From Candidatus Pseudobacter hemicellulosilyticus (lineage in GTDB: Bacteria; Bacteroidota; Bacteroidia; Chitinophagales; Chitinophagaceae), in contig CP119311.1 in the NCBI GenBank assembly GCA_029202545.1, forward strand, positions 682,001 to 746,000: a stretch of 64,000 nucleotides of DNA, given 5' to 3'. Position 1 is the first letter of the stretch, and the number at the start of each line of letters is the position of its first letter. The translations under genes and the position numbers were made by a program. A model generated the notes under the pieces. It saw nothing but the letters and a program-made list of their open reading frames with translations, made no database searches and had not been told where the DNA came from. Of the stretch, positions 36,261 through 45,440 are shown one piece after another.

Positions 36261-38744
36261 TCATTCCTGAAAATAAACCCGCTTTACACGTTGGGAAACT
36301 CCGGTCAGCAGGGTATATGGAATGGTACCTGCCCACCGGGCCACTTCCTGTACCGGCAGGTTCTTGCCAAACAGCTCTACCTCATCACCTTCCATCACGG
36401 AAGGCATACCGGTGATGTCTATCATGGTCATATCCATACAGACCGTACCCATAACAGGCGCCAGCCGGCCGTTCACCCAGACTTTACCCACCCCGTTGCC
36501 CAAGGCCCGGGGATACCCGTCGGCATAACCGATCCGCACCGTGGCAATCCTGGACTTCCTGGTAACCACGCCTCTGCGGCCATAGCTCACCGTTTCCCCC
36601 TCCTTCAATTCCTTGATCTGTGCTATGGTGGATTTGAGGGTGGAAACCTCCTGAAGGCCCGCCCCATGGACTTCTCCGCTGTCTATTCCATATAGCCCGA
36701 TGCCCAGCCGCACCATGTCCAGCTGGAGATCAGGGTGGCGGCTGATGCCCCCTGTATTAGAGATATGGCGGATAAAAGGGTAAGGCGCCGCCTGTTGCAG
36801 CCGCGCCACCATTTCCAGGAATATATTGTACTGCTGCCGGGTATAGTTGTCATGCTGCGGGTCCTCACTGGCGGCCAGGTGACTGAACACACTCTGCACT
36901 TTGAAAAGGTTACCCTGCAACGCTTCCAGCAGTTCCGGCAGCTGGCTAAGGGAAAACCCCAGCCGGTTCATACCTGTTTCCAGCTCAATATGTACCGGGT
37001 ATTGCTGTATGCCCTGCCTTTTCAGGAAAGCTGCAAAGGAACGGAGCAGCCCGGGCGCATACAGGTCCGGTTCCAGGTCATACTGCACCAGCACATCAAA
37101 AGTGGATTCATCCACATTCATGACCATCACCGGCAGGTCTATGCCCCCTTTCCGCAGCTCCACGCCCTCATCCGCATAGGCCACCGCCAGGTAATCCACT
37201 TTATGGAACTGCAATACATTGGCTATCTCAAAACTGCCGCTGCCGTAGGAAAAGGCTTTCACCATGGCCATCAGCTTTGTCTCGGGCCGCAGCAATTGCT
37301 GGAAATGTTTCAGATTGCTCACCACCGCATTCAGGTCTATCTCCAGGACGGTCTGGTGTACTTTCTGTTCCAGCAGCCGGTCTATCGCTTCAAATTCAAA
37401 TACACGGGCGCCTTTCAGCAGGATGCTCTCATCATGGAAATGCAGCTGGTGGAAGGCGGCTTTGAATTCCGCTACGGTAGCATATAAATGAATGGCAGGT
37501 ATGCCTGCCTGTTTGAAGATCTTTTCCTGCCGGCTGATGGTCTGCCCGATCCCTATCAGCCGGTCAATACCCCGCTGGTGTAGCGCCTGAGCTACCTGGG
37601 CATACAATTCCTGCTCCGTACGGCCGCTCTGCAGTATATCCGATAGGATCACCGTTCGGCGGGGATGCTGTGCCTGCTGCGACAAAAAATCCAGCGCTAT
37701 GGCAAATGAACTGAGGTCCGCACTGTAGCTGTCGTTGATCACTGAACAGTTATTGATCCCGTTCTTCATCTCCAGCCGCATAGCCACATGCGATAGCTGC
37801 GCCAGCTGCTGCCGGATAACAGTGGCCGGCACTTCCAGCTGCAGCAGCAGGCACCAGCAATGCAGCGCATTTTCTATGGAGGCCGCATCGGTGAACGGGA
37901 TACTGATCTCCTGCGGTCGCTGTTGATACAACGCCTGTATCACTGTATCCGTCCGGCTGCTGGTAATACTGGTCACCTGCAGGGTAGCTTCAGCGCTACG
38001 GCCCCAGCTTACCAGCCGGAGGCCGGGATGCTCCCCGGCAAAAGGAATAATGGCAGCCTGCAGCTCCGGCATATCCCGGCAATAGATCAGGGTGCCTGCC
38101 TGCCGGAACAGCTGTAATTTTTCACGCACTTTCTCAGCTATACTGTCAAATCCTTCACTATGCGCTTCGCCGATATTGGTAAAAATGCCGATAGTAGGCT
38201 GAATGATATCCGCCAGCTTCTCCATCTCACCCCGGGTGGAAATACCTGCTTCAAAAATGGCCAGTTCATGGTGCTCATTCATGGCCCATACACTCAGCGG
38301 TACCCCCAGCTGCGAGTTATAGCTTTTGGGACTGCGGATAATAGCGTACCGGGTATCCAGTAACTGGTTGAGCCATTCCTTCACCATCGTTTTACCATTG
38401 CTGCCGGTAATGCCAAGGACCGGGATAGCAAAACGGGAGCGGTGCCAGGCCGCCAGCGCTTGCAGGGCTTCCAGGCTATCAGCCACCTGGATGATATTGG
38501 CGCCGGGCAGGGAACTGGTATCCACCGGCTGGCTCACCACAAAATTCCGTACACCCTTGGCATAGAGGCTGCCGATAAAATCATGGCCGTCACGCCGGGG
38601 CCCGTGCAGGGCAAAGAATAAAGAAGTATGGGGGAAGATGAGCTTGCGGCTGTCAATCAGCAACTGTTCAATGGGAGCATTATCCTGCCGATGCAGGAAA
38701 TGACCGCCAATGATGGAAAGGATATTGTCAATGAAATAGTTCAC
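36261..38744 (-). CDS. bifunctional MurF ligase / alanine racemase fusion
   Basis: 827 residues. Residues 1-~455 form MurF (UDP-MurNAc-tripeptide:D-Ala-D-Ala ligase), with the ATP-binding GITGSNGKT loop at 111-119, YNSQLGVPLSVW and NDSYSADLSS. Residues ~465-827 form a PLP-dependent alanine racemase with the lysine that binds PLP at Lys496 (MAMVKAFSYG), HIELETGMNRLG and RIGYADGYPRALG; the usual C-terminal catalytic tyrosine region (GIDSGEVHG onward) is present. The fusion links D-alanine supply to its use in peptidoglycan precursors and is established in Bacteroidota. GTG start, 12 bases after the terC stop; lspA follows. Confidence 0.96.
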   Translation of the reverse strand: MNYFIDNILSIIGGHFLHRQDNAPIEQLLIDSRKLIFPHTSLFFALHGPRRDGHDFIGSLYAKGVRNFVVSQPVDTSSLPGANIIQVADSLEALQALAAWHRSRFAIPVLGITGSNGKTMVKEWLNQLLDTRYAIIRSPKSYNSQLGVPLSVWAMNEHHELAIFEAGISTRGEMEKLADIIQPTIGIFTNIGEAHSEGFDSIAEKVREKLQLFRQAGTLIYCRDMPELQAAIIPFAGEHPGLRLVSWGRSAEATLQVTSITSSRTDTVIQALYQQRPQEISIPFTDAASIENALHCWCLLLQLEVPATVIRQQLAQLSHVAMRLEMKNGINNCSVINDSYSADLSSFAIALDFLSQQAQHPRRTVILSDILQSGRTEQELYAQVAQALHQRGIDRLIGIGQTISRQEKIFKQAGIPAIHLYATVAEFKAAFHQLHFHDESILLKGARVFEFEAIDRLLEQKVHQTVLEIDLNAVVSNLKHFQQLLRPETKLMAMVKAFSYGSGSFEIANVLQFHKVDYLAVAYADEGVELRKGGIDLPVMVMNVDESTFDVLVQYDLEPDLYAPGLLRSFAAFLKRQGIQQYPVHIELETGMNRLGFSLSQLPELLEALQGNLFKVQSVFSHLAASEDPQHDNYTRQQYNIFLEMVARLQQAAPYPFIRHISNTGGISRHPDLQLDMVRLGIGLYGIDSGEVHGAGLQEVSTLKSTIAQIKELKEGETVSYGRRGVVTRKSRIATVRIGYADGYPRALGNGVGKVWVNGRLAPVMGTVCMDMTMIDITGMPSVMEGDEVELFGKNLPVQEVARWAGTIPYTLLTGVSQRVKRVYFQE

Positions 38745-38756
38745 AGCTTGAATTTA

Positions 38757-39737
38757 TCAGTGCAGGTCCCGCTCCGTCGCATGACCGTGCTCCTGCACAG
38801 GCGCTTTGGCCTTTGTCCGGTTAGCCACATTCAGGGAGTAAACGATGGAGGCGGTAATACTGGTCACAATCACCAGTAGCGAGATATAGACCGGCACATG
38901 GATCCCGAAATATTCTATCAGCATCTTGATCCCGATAAAGATCAGCACAAAGGCGATGCCCTGCTGCAGGTGGGAGAATTTATCAGCAGCACCCTTCAGC
39001 AGGAAGAACAGGGAGCGAAGGCCCAGGATAGCGAAGATATTACTGGTATACACTACCAGGATATCCTTGGAGATCACCATCACCGCCGGGATAGAGTCCA
39101 CGGCAAATACAATATCAGTGGTGGCCAGCATGATCACCACCACAAAAAGGGAGGTATAGAGCCGCTTGCCGTTTGCTGTTTTCACAATGTACCGCCCCCC
39201 CATATCATCCAGGGTAATAGGCAGGAACCTGCGCAAAAGAAGGTATACTTTGTTGCTGCCCGGATCAAAATTGTCTTCGCTCTTATGGGCAAACATCTTG
39301 ATGCCGGTATACAGCAGGAAGGCGCCGAAGATATACAGGACCCAGTGTGCCTTGTTCACCAGCTCCATGCCCACCGTGATAAACAATACCCGGAAGATGA
39401 TGGCCATCAGGATGCCGATCAGCAGCACCCTTGCATAGTAAACATCTTTTACCCGGAAAAAATTGAAGATGAGGATGAACACGAAGATATTGTCAATACT
39501 GAGGCTTTTCTCCATCAGGTAGGCGCTCACATATTCCAGGGCCTGAACCTTGCCCAGCTCAAACCACACGAATACGCCAAAACCCAGCCCCAGCGCTACC
39601 CAGAAAATGCTGACCCAGAGCGCCTGCTTCAGGGATACATGGGTGGATTTTTTGCTGAATAGTCCGAGATCAATAACAATGGCCAGTACTAAGACAATTC
39701 CGAAAACTAAATAGGTGATCTGATCCGGTGTCATCAT
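38757..39737 (-). CDS. TerC-family integral membrane protein
   Basis: 326 residues with about nine transmembrane helices. The family signatures SIDNIFVFILIF and TTDIVFAVDSIPAVMVIS place conserved aspartates in the membrane. TerC-type proteins act in manganese or calcium efflux and membrane-protein metalation in characterised bacteria, and this one belongs to the Alx/TerC group by length and motifs. It is the first gene of the terC-murF/alr-lspA operon. The last residues (PVQEHGHATERDLH) are polar and His-rich. A TATCTTTG -7 element lies about 30 bases upstream of the ATG. Confidence 0.93.
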   Translation of the reverse strand: MMTPDQITYLVFGIVLVLAIVIDLGLFSKKSTHVSLKQALWVSIFWVALGLGFGVFVWFELGKVQALEYVSAYLMEKSLSIDNIFVFILIFNFFRVKDVYYARVLLIGILMAIIFRVLFITVGMELVNKAHWVLYIFGAFLLYTGIKMFAHKSEDNFDPGSNKVYLLLRRFLPITLDDMGGRYIVKTANGKRLYTSLFVVVIMLATTDIVFAVDSIPAVMVISKDILVVYTSNIFAILGLRSLFFLLKGAADKFSHLQQGIAFVLIFIGIKMLIEYFGIHVPVYISLLVIVTSITASIVYSLNVANRTKAKAPVQEHGHATERDLH

Positions 39738-39805
39738 GATGATGCGTGATTAAGATTGAATTGGATGCAAAGATAAGCAGTTGGTGATAGCGGCTCCCTG
39801 AACGA

Positions 39806-41509
39806 CTACTGGTATTTCTTTTTACGCAGCCATTGGTATCCGAACCCGAACAGGGCGATCAGGGCCACCGGCCCGGCAAGGCTGAACAGCTGCCAGGCGG
39901 TTTTGTCCTCCTCCACCCGGACCGGGTCCAGGGAACGCAGGGCAAAGCGCTTGGAACGGGTTTCCATGATCCCCGAAGGATTCACCAGGTACTCAACGCA
40001 GTTCAGGAAGAATTCCCGGTTGGCATACTGGTAATTGGTGAACTGGTTATAGCCCATGGGCAGGGGGCCTTCCTTCTGGGTAAACACATTGCTCACTATA
40101 TCCGCATCCGCCACTACAATCATTTTGTTCTCATTCACCGGCGCCGCCCGGAATGGCTGCCCGTATAATCCGGCCAGGGTATCCATTATACCTTTGGAAA
40201 GGCGGTTGGCATACAGGGAGGAAAAACGTCCTTCCAGCAGCACGGCAACAGGAATATGCGGTTTATTGAATGTTTTCAGGTCGTCCTCAGTTTTTACACT
40301 GTTGAGGGAAACAATGGCCGGGGTGGTCAGGAGCCGGGCGTTGGGAGAACTGGCCAGCAGCACTGTTTTCCGGATCCCGGGCGCCTTCACCGTGTCCAGT
40401 GAATTGGGGAAGATGGACAATACCTTATCCAGATTGTCCGAAATGGGATGATGGCTATAACCGGACAGGAGCGGGAAATACTGCCAGGGCAATAGTTCCA
40501 GCTGGGGCCTGTCCCCAAAACTGCCTACGGCCAGCGGCAGCTGGTCACATTCCAGGTCCTGCAGCAGGTCCCCATTGATCCTGGCCCCATAGCGGAACAG
40601 CAGGTCGTCCAGGTTAAGGCCCCGGTCAAAGGCTACAAAGTCCGACTGCTTCCGCAGCAGGCTATCCATTTCAGCATAGAGCTTATCAATGAGCCAGATG
40701 ATCTTACCGCCCTGCATCACATACTGGTCCAGCTTCAGTTTCTGCGCATCACTGAAGGGCGAGGTGGGTTTCACCACCAGCAGTACGTCAAAGTCCATGG
40801 GGATCAGCGGTACACTGTCTATTGGCACAAAACCAAAGCCGTAACCGGGCTTCAGCGTGCGCTGGATCAGGTCGTATACATTATAGCTGAATGGCTCTCC
40901 ATTACCCAGCAGGTAGCCTACAACGGGCGGTGTTTCAATGGTCAGTTTCTGGATGGCCTGGGCAAATTTGAATTCCAGCAGGGCTTCTGCATTGTTGAGG
41001 GATTGCAGCCCGCCCATCATATCCTGGCCCTGGAGCAGGTCTACCACTTCCACCCGGTCCTTATAGGTCACCAGGGCGCCGGGGAACAGGTAGCGGTTCT
41101 CTTCGCCCTCCCCTATTCTGGCCCGGACCCGCACATTGGTAGGTTTCAGGCCCAGGGACATCAGGGAATCCATGCTGAGGGTGCCGGTAGAGTCAGCAGT
41201 TGGCGCAGAAGGCCTGACAAAGTTGAACTGGATATGGGATACAGCCGATTCCCGGAATTCCTGCAGCAGCTCTCTGGTGCTGTTGGTCAGCTTGCGGAAA
41301 CCCGCCGGCATATCGCCCTCCAGGAATACGGTGATAGTTACCTTATCGTCCAGGTTGTCCAGCAAGCGGATAGTGGCGGGCGACAGGGTATAGCGCTTTT
41401 CCTGGGTCAGGTCCAGCCGCCAGTGCAGGAGGGATGCGGCCCAGTTGATGCCCACCAGGACCAGTAAGGCTATCAGCCACCAGTATTTATTCCGAATCAG
41501 TTTGTCCAT
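39806..41509 (-). CDS. gldG: gliding-motility ABC transporter auxiliary protein GldG
   Basis: 567 residues: an N-terminal transmembrane helix (residues 10-30), a large extracytoplasmic domain, and a C-terminal membrane helix followed by a basic end (QWLRKKKYQ). The ABC-auxiliary domain is recognised by LDLTQEKRYTLSPATIRLLD, VTITVFLEGDMPAGF, GYLLGNGEPFSYNVYDL and the GGKIIWLIDKLYAE block. GldG works with GldA (ATPase, not in the window) and GldF in Bacteroidota, a transporter first found through gliding mutants; its substrate remains unknown. The gene starts 13 bases after gldF, so the two are co-transcribed. Confidence 0.94.
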   Translation of the reverse strand: MDKLIRNKYWWLIALLVLVGINWAASLLHWRLDLTQEKRYTLSPATIRLLDNLDDKVTITVFLEGDMPAGFRKLTNSTRELLQEFRESAVSHIQFNFVRPSAPTADSTGTLSMDSLMSLGLKPTNVRVRARIGEGEENRYLFPGALVTYKDRVEVVDLLQGQDMMGGLQSLNNAEALLEFKFAQAIQKLTIETPPVVGYLLGNGEPFSYNVYDLIQRTLKPGYGFGFVPIDSVPLIPMDFDVLLVVKPTSPFSDAQKLKLDQYVMQGGKIIWLIDKLYAEMDSLLRKQSDFVAFDRGLNLDDLLFRYGARINGDLLQDLECDQLPLAVGSFGDRPQLELLPWQYFPLLSGYSHHPISDNLDKVLSIFPNSLDTVKAPGIRKTVLLASSPNARLLTTPAIVSLNSVKTEDDLKTFNKPHIPVAVLLEGRFSSLYANRLSKGIMDTLAGLYGQPFRAAPVNENKMIVVADADIVSNVFTQKEGPLPMGYNQFTNYQYANREFFLNCVEYLVNPSGIMETRSKRFALRSLDPVRVEEDKTAWQLFSLAGPVALIALFGFGYQWLRKKKYQ

Positions 41510-41522
41510 ACCGAATAAAGGA

Positions 41523-42245
41523 TCACCTTTTCAATAAGTTTCTGCCGGTGAACACCAGAAAGAACACGATCACACTTCCGAAATAGAGTACGTCGCGGAA
41601 ATCCACTACCCCGCGACTGATACTGCGGTAATGGAAATCGATGCCCAGCATTTCAATATAATAATCGGCGCCTGCTTCCAGGGCCGGTAAACGACTGATA
41701 GCGTTGAATCCTGAATACAGGAGGAAACAGGCAAAGGCGCTGGCAATAAAGGCCACCACAGCATTATTGGTGAAGCTGCTGCAGCAATTGCCAATGGCCA
41801 CAAATACGGCAGAGAGGAAAACAAGACCTATGTACGAACCAATGGTGGCCCCGGTATCAATGCCGCCTTCCGCCGCCAGCTGCTGCACCGGGATCACATA
41901 CAATAAAGTAGGCAGTAAGGCAATCAGCACTACGATCAGGGCGCCCAGGTACTTACCGGACACCACCTGCCAGCGGCTGAGCGGCCGCGTTTCCAGCAGC
42001 TCAAAAGTGCCGGTCCGGAACTCATCCGCAAAACTGCGCATGGTAATGGCCGGGATCAGTAATAAGAGGATCCAGGGCGCCAGCTCAAAGAATTTATCGA
42101 GGGTGGCATAACCGAAATCAGGAATATTAGTGTCAGGAAAAACGAACAGGAACAGACCGTTCAGTAAGAGGAAGACCACGATGGCAATGTAACCGGTCAG
42201 GCTACTGAAATACTGCCGGAATTCTTTTTTACAAACGGGCCACAT
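41523..42245 (-). CDS. gldF: gliding-motility ABC transporter permease GldF
   Basis: 240 residues with six transmembrane segments of the ABC-2 type. The sequence opens with VCKKEFRQYFSSLTGYIAIV, typical of GldF, and contains SFADEFRTGTFELLETRPLSRW, the coupling segment of ABC-2 permeases that contacts the ATPase. It is the partner of gldG just downstream. GldA is not encoded in this window. Loss of the transporter impairs gliding in Flavobacterium; whether this organism glides cannot be read from here. Confidence 0.94.
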   Translation of the reverse strand: MWPVCKKEFRQYFSSLTGYIAIVVFLLLNGLFLFVFPDTNIPDFGYATLDKFFELAPWILLLLIPAITMRSFADEFRTGTFELLETRPLSRWQVVSGKYLGALIVVLIALLPTLLYVIPVQQLAAEGGIDTGATIGSYIGLVFLSAVFVAIGNCCSSFTNNAVVAFIASAFACFLLYSGFNAISRLPALEAGADYYIEMLGIDFHYRSISRGVVDFRDVLYFGSVIVFFLVFTGRNLLKR

Positions 42246-42413
42246 GGGTACGAAAATAAGGGATTATCCCTACAAACGAAGAAAAGATGGTTGATGTTGT
42301 ACCATGTATGGACATATTTCAATATATTCGTCGTTACGCTGAAAAAACAATCCTTGAAAAGGCTACTGATAGTTCACTGTATTCAAAAGTTATAACCGAA
42401 ACCGACTGCGCGG
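42246..42413. other. intergenic DNA upstream of gldF, before an orphan terminator
   Basis: Non-coding, AT-rich. It holds the gldF promoter on the minus strand. On the plus strand a TATATTCG element lies about 90 bases before a strong terminator with no gene between them, so a short transcript is conceivable. Confidence 0.4.
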
Positions 42414-42440
42414 AAACCCTCCCATAAGGAGGGTTTTCTA
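42414..42440 (+). terminator. orphan Rho-independent terminator
   Basis: Nine-base stem AAACCCTCC / GGAGGGTTT with a CATAA loop, followed by TCTATTTTC on the plus strand. No plus-strand gene precedes it. On the minus strand the T run is poor, so it does not look like the end of the cysteine desulfurase transcript. Confidence 0.7.
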
Positions 42441-42765
42441 TTTTCAGTCAATGCTGTTAGCGCCCGGGTCAGCTTCTATAACTTTTAAAAGCACTGCACA
42501 AACGCTCATATGCTAACAATAAAAAAGGAATTGTGTTTTGGAACGAACCAATTTTTGATGGGGTATTTTGATACGAACCATTGCTGCACCTGCAAAAAAG
42601 CGAGGCCTGTCTGCTTAGCAGCTGGTCCTGGTTCGTCACTGACCCTTTTGCCCCGGCTTGTGTTTGGGCCCGCAGCGGACTTCGAATAACAGTGGACTGC
42701 TTTTCATCTCCCGGAGGGAATAGTGTTTTCCTTATTTCGCTGCGCACATCCTTGAGCCATATGCA
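42441..42765. other. unassigned spacer of about 325 bases
   Basis: No recognisable gene. A short element, ACGAACCA, occurs twice 32 bases apart (near 42545 and 42575). Codon-like periodicity is not evident, and short ORFs on both strands lack family features. It may be the debris of a lost gene or mobile element. Confidence 0.4.
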
Positions 42766-43923
42766 TCATTGCACTGAACGCAGCTGCCGCACCGTCAGCG
42801 CTACTTTTTCAATAGCATAACTGATCTCCTCTTCCGTGCTGAACCTGCCCAGGCTGAACCGCAGGGAGCTATAGGCCAGCTCATCAGACACGCCCATAGC
42901 CTTGAGCACATAACTGGGCTCCATCAGGGCCGAGGTACAGGCAGATCCGGAAGATACCGCCACATCTTTATTGAAACCCGGCATCAGTCCCCTGCCATCT
43001 GCATGACCAAAAGAAAGATTGCTGGTATTGGGCAACCGGTGAAGGGTACTGCCGTTGACAGACACGGAGCCCAGCGCCAGCAGGCCCTGCTCCAACATGT
43101 CCCGCAGACCGGCCAGCCGGCTGGCTTCTTCCGTTAGTTCCTGCTGGCAGATAGCTGCCGCCTGCCCCATGCCCACTATCCCGGGCACATTGAGGGTGCC
43201 GGAGCGGACGCCCTTTTCATGACCGCCCCCATCCAGCTGGGCAGTCAGCTTTACCCTTGGGTCCCGCCGGCGAAGGTATATTGCCCCCACCCCCTTGGGT
43301 CCATAGAATTTATGGGCCGAGCAGCTGAGCAGGTCAATACCCAGCTCCTGCACGTTGACCGGGATCTTACCAACAGCCTGGGTGGCGTCACAGAAAAAAA
43401 GCACCTGCCGTTCTTTGGCAATGGCGCCGATCTCCTTAACCGGCTGCAGGGCGCCGGTTTCATTATTGGCCAGCATAATGGCAATCAGGATGGTCTCCGG
43501 CCGGATGGCTTCCGCCACCGCTGCCGGGTCTACGCGGCCATCCGTGCCTACCGGGAGATAGCTGATGCTGGCGCCGGCTTTTTCCAGCTGGCGGCAGGTA
43601 TCCAGTACGGCCTTGTGTTCGGTGGCAGCAGTAATAATATGATTGCCTTTGCGGGCGTACATGCTGAACACCCCTTTGAGGGCCAGGTTATCCGCTTCGG
43701 TGGCGCCCGAAGTGAAAACAATCTCTGCCGGCACGGCGCCAATAAGGGAAGCTACCTGCTCCCGCGCTATATTCACGGCTTCTTCGGCCTGCCAGCCAAA
43801 AGCATGGGTCCTGCTGGCGGCATTGCCAAACTGCCGGGTAAAATAAGGAAGCATGGCGTCCACTACCCGTGGATCACAGGGAGTGGTGGCATTATAGTCC
43901 AGGTAAACGGGCGGTGTCAGCAT
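42766..43923 (-). CDS. cysteine desulfurase (NifS/IscS class V aminotransferase family)
   Basis: 385 residues from the ATG at 43923; a GTG seven codons upstream is the alternative. It is a PLP enzyme that takes sulfur from cysteine to form a persulfide for Fe-S clusters and thiolation. It opens with VYLDYNATTPCDPRV, has TSGATEADNLALKG and ATEHKAVL, binds PLP through Lys in SAHKFYGPKGVG, and carries the catalytic Cys in SSGSACTSALMEPS, an IscS-like short loop (group I). No iscU, iscA or hsc genes are adjacent. The last residues (LTVRQLRSVQ) are complete. Confidence 0.95.
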   Translation of the reverse strand: MLTPPVYLDYNATTPCDPRVVDAMLPYFTRQFGNAASRTHAFGWQAEEAVNIAREQVASLIGAVPAEIVFTSGATEADNLALKGVFSMYARKGNHIITAATEHKAVLDTCRQLEKAGASISYLPVGTDGRVDPAAVAEAIRPETILIAIMLANNETGALQPVKEIGAIAKERQVLFFCDATQAVGKIPVNVQELGIDLLSCSAHKFYGPKGVGAIYLRRRDPRVKLTAQLDGGGHEKGVRSGTLNVPGIVGMGQAAAICQQELTEEASRLAGLRDMLEQGLLALGSVSVNGSTLHRLPNTSNLSFGHADGRGLMPGFNKDVAVSSGSACTSALMEPSYVLKAMGVSDELAYSSLRFSLGRFSTEEEISYAIEKVALTVRQLRSVQ

Positions 43924-44060
43924 AGGCTTCAGCGTGAGGGCCACTGCTGAAATTAGCAGCGCTCCAGCGCAAATTTACCCTAAATGCTGTTATTTTTAGG
44001 GGCCGGTAGCCCCGCATCCCGGAAGCGCCCGGTCATTCCTCACCCAACAGATATAACGAT

Positions 44061-44465
44061 ATGCTAAAAGTTGAACATATTGGCATTGCCGTCAAAAGCC
44101 TGGCCACTGCTGTACCACTGTTTGAAAAGCTGCTCAACAGCGAATGTTATAAAACAGAACCTGTGGCCAGTGAGAACGTCAACACGGCTTTCTTCCGGCA
44201 GGGAGATACCAAGATAGAATTACTGGAAAGCAGTGATCCCGATGGCGTGATAGCAAAATATATAGCTAAAAAAGGCGAGGGCATTCACCATATTGCTTTT
44301 GAGGTGGCGGATATAGAAGCGGAGATGAAAAGGCTGGCGGCGGAAGGCTTTCAGCTGCTGCATGAAACGCCTAAAGCAGGGGCTGATAACAAGCTGGTCT
44401 GTTTCCTGCATCCGCGGGATACGCATGGCGTGCTGGTGGAATTGTGTATGGAGAGAGGTAAGTAG
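44061..44465 (+). CDS. mce: methylmalonyl-CoA epimerase
   Basis: 134 residues, two VOC (glyoxalase-fold) modules. Metal ligands appear as His in VEHIGIAV, His in EGIHHIAFEV and Glu in GVLVELCME, and NTAFFRQGDTKIELLESS matches the epimerase. It interconverts (S)- and (R)-methylmalonyl-CoA, feeding the B12-dependent mutase of the propionate/succinate pathway; a B12-binding mutase subunit is encoded at 25.9 kb. Length is normal for the family. It stands alone, divergent from the cysteine desulfurase (about 137 bases between starts). Confidence 0.95.
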   Translation: MLKVEHIGIAVKSLATAVPLFEKLLNSECYKTEPVASENVNTAFFRQGDTKIELLESSDPDGVIAKYIAKKGEGIHHIAFEVADIEAEMKRLAAEGFQLLHETPKAGADNKLVCFLHPRDTHGVLVELCMERGK

Positions 44466-44590
44466 GATCCTGAGACAATTTATGCAACCGTGCCAGGGGT
44501 TTGCAGGGATCATTCAGGCTGACGGCAGGTATTGCTGTTCAGTGCAAAGAAGTTATTGGGATTGGAAAACAGACCCAATAGCCGGTCTGC

Positions 44591-45328
44591 TTATTCCTCT
44601 TCCTCTACACGGTTGAGGCCCAGCTTATCAATAGCGATAGCCGCGGCGATCTGGCTGGCGTCTTTTTTATTATAGGCCTTGCCTTCTGCCAGCAATTCTC
44701 CGTCAATGACGGCGCCGATGGTGAAGAGGCGGCGGCCGCCTTCAATACGTTCGTCCAGGGTTTCAAACTCCAGGTTCTTGCCGTTCTTGTTGGCCCAGCC
44801 ATAGAGTTTATTCTTGTGGTTGATCTCCAGGTTCTCCAGGTCTTCCATGTACAGGTGCGGGATAATGATGGCTTCCAGCACCCATTTCTTGGTCTTTACA
44901 AAACCCTTGTCCAGGTAGATAGCGCCCACAACCGCCTCCAGCGTATTGCCAAAGATCTGGCTCATCTTGAGGGAATTGTCAAACTTATTGTAGAAAGTGA
45001 TCTTCTTGAGGCCCATTTTAATGGCAATCTCGTTGAGCTTATTGCGGTTTACCATTTTGCTCCGCATCTCCGTGAGAAAGCCTTCTTCCTTGTAGGGGTA
45101 TTTTTTGAAGAGAAAATCAGCTACAATGCCGCTGAGGATGGCGTCCCCCAGGTATTCAAGCCTTTCGTTGTTCTCGTCTGCACTGTCCCGCACAGAACGA
45201 TGGGTCAGCGCGGCCTGGTACAAAGGAAGCTTTCCCGGGGCGAAGCCCAGCACATTACGAAGGTTCTTTTTGAAAGAAAGGTCGTCTTCTTTGCCAATAA
45301 AGCGGTCCAGGAGTCCCACAATTGTCAA
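44591..45328 (-). CDS. rnc: ribonuclease III
   Basis: 245 residues. The nuclease domain has the signature NERLEYLGDAIL (acidic metal-binding Glu and Asp) and a second acidic set in NTLEAVVGAIYLDKGF; the C-terminal dsRNA-binding domain runs from about residue 165 (NHKNKLYGWANKNGKNLEFE) to the end. It cleaves double-stranded RNA in rRNA and mRNA processing. It is the third gene of an acpP-fabF-rnc operon, with 112 bases between the fabF stop and its start; the acpP-fabF-rnc order is common in Bacteroidota. Confidence 0.96.
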   Translation of the reverse strand: MTIVGLLDRFIGKEDDLSFKKNLRNVLGFAPGKLPLYQAALTHRSVRDSADENNERLEYLGDAILSGIVADFLFKKYPYKEEGFLTEMRSKMVNRNKLNEIAIKMGLKKITFYNKFDNSLKMSQIFGNTLEAVVGAIYLDKGFVKTKKWVLEAIIIPHLYMEDLENLEINHKNKLYGWANKNGKNLEFETLDERIEGGRRLFTIGAVIDGELLAEGKAYNKKDASQIAAAIAIDKLGLNRVEEEE

Positions 45329-45440
45329 GCTACTAATTTTTCATTAAGGCAAAAAATTTCAAACAGGTAAACGACAGGGAACCCCTGAGCCAGCTACCAT
45401 CTCTTAACCTCCAACGAAAAAACCCGGTGTTCGTTCAAGT

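Noticed and set aside
42581..42820. Short plus-strand frame before the cysteine desulfurase
   Set aside because: It has no family features, runs into the desulfurase gene and lacks a convincing ribosome-binding site.
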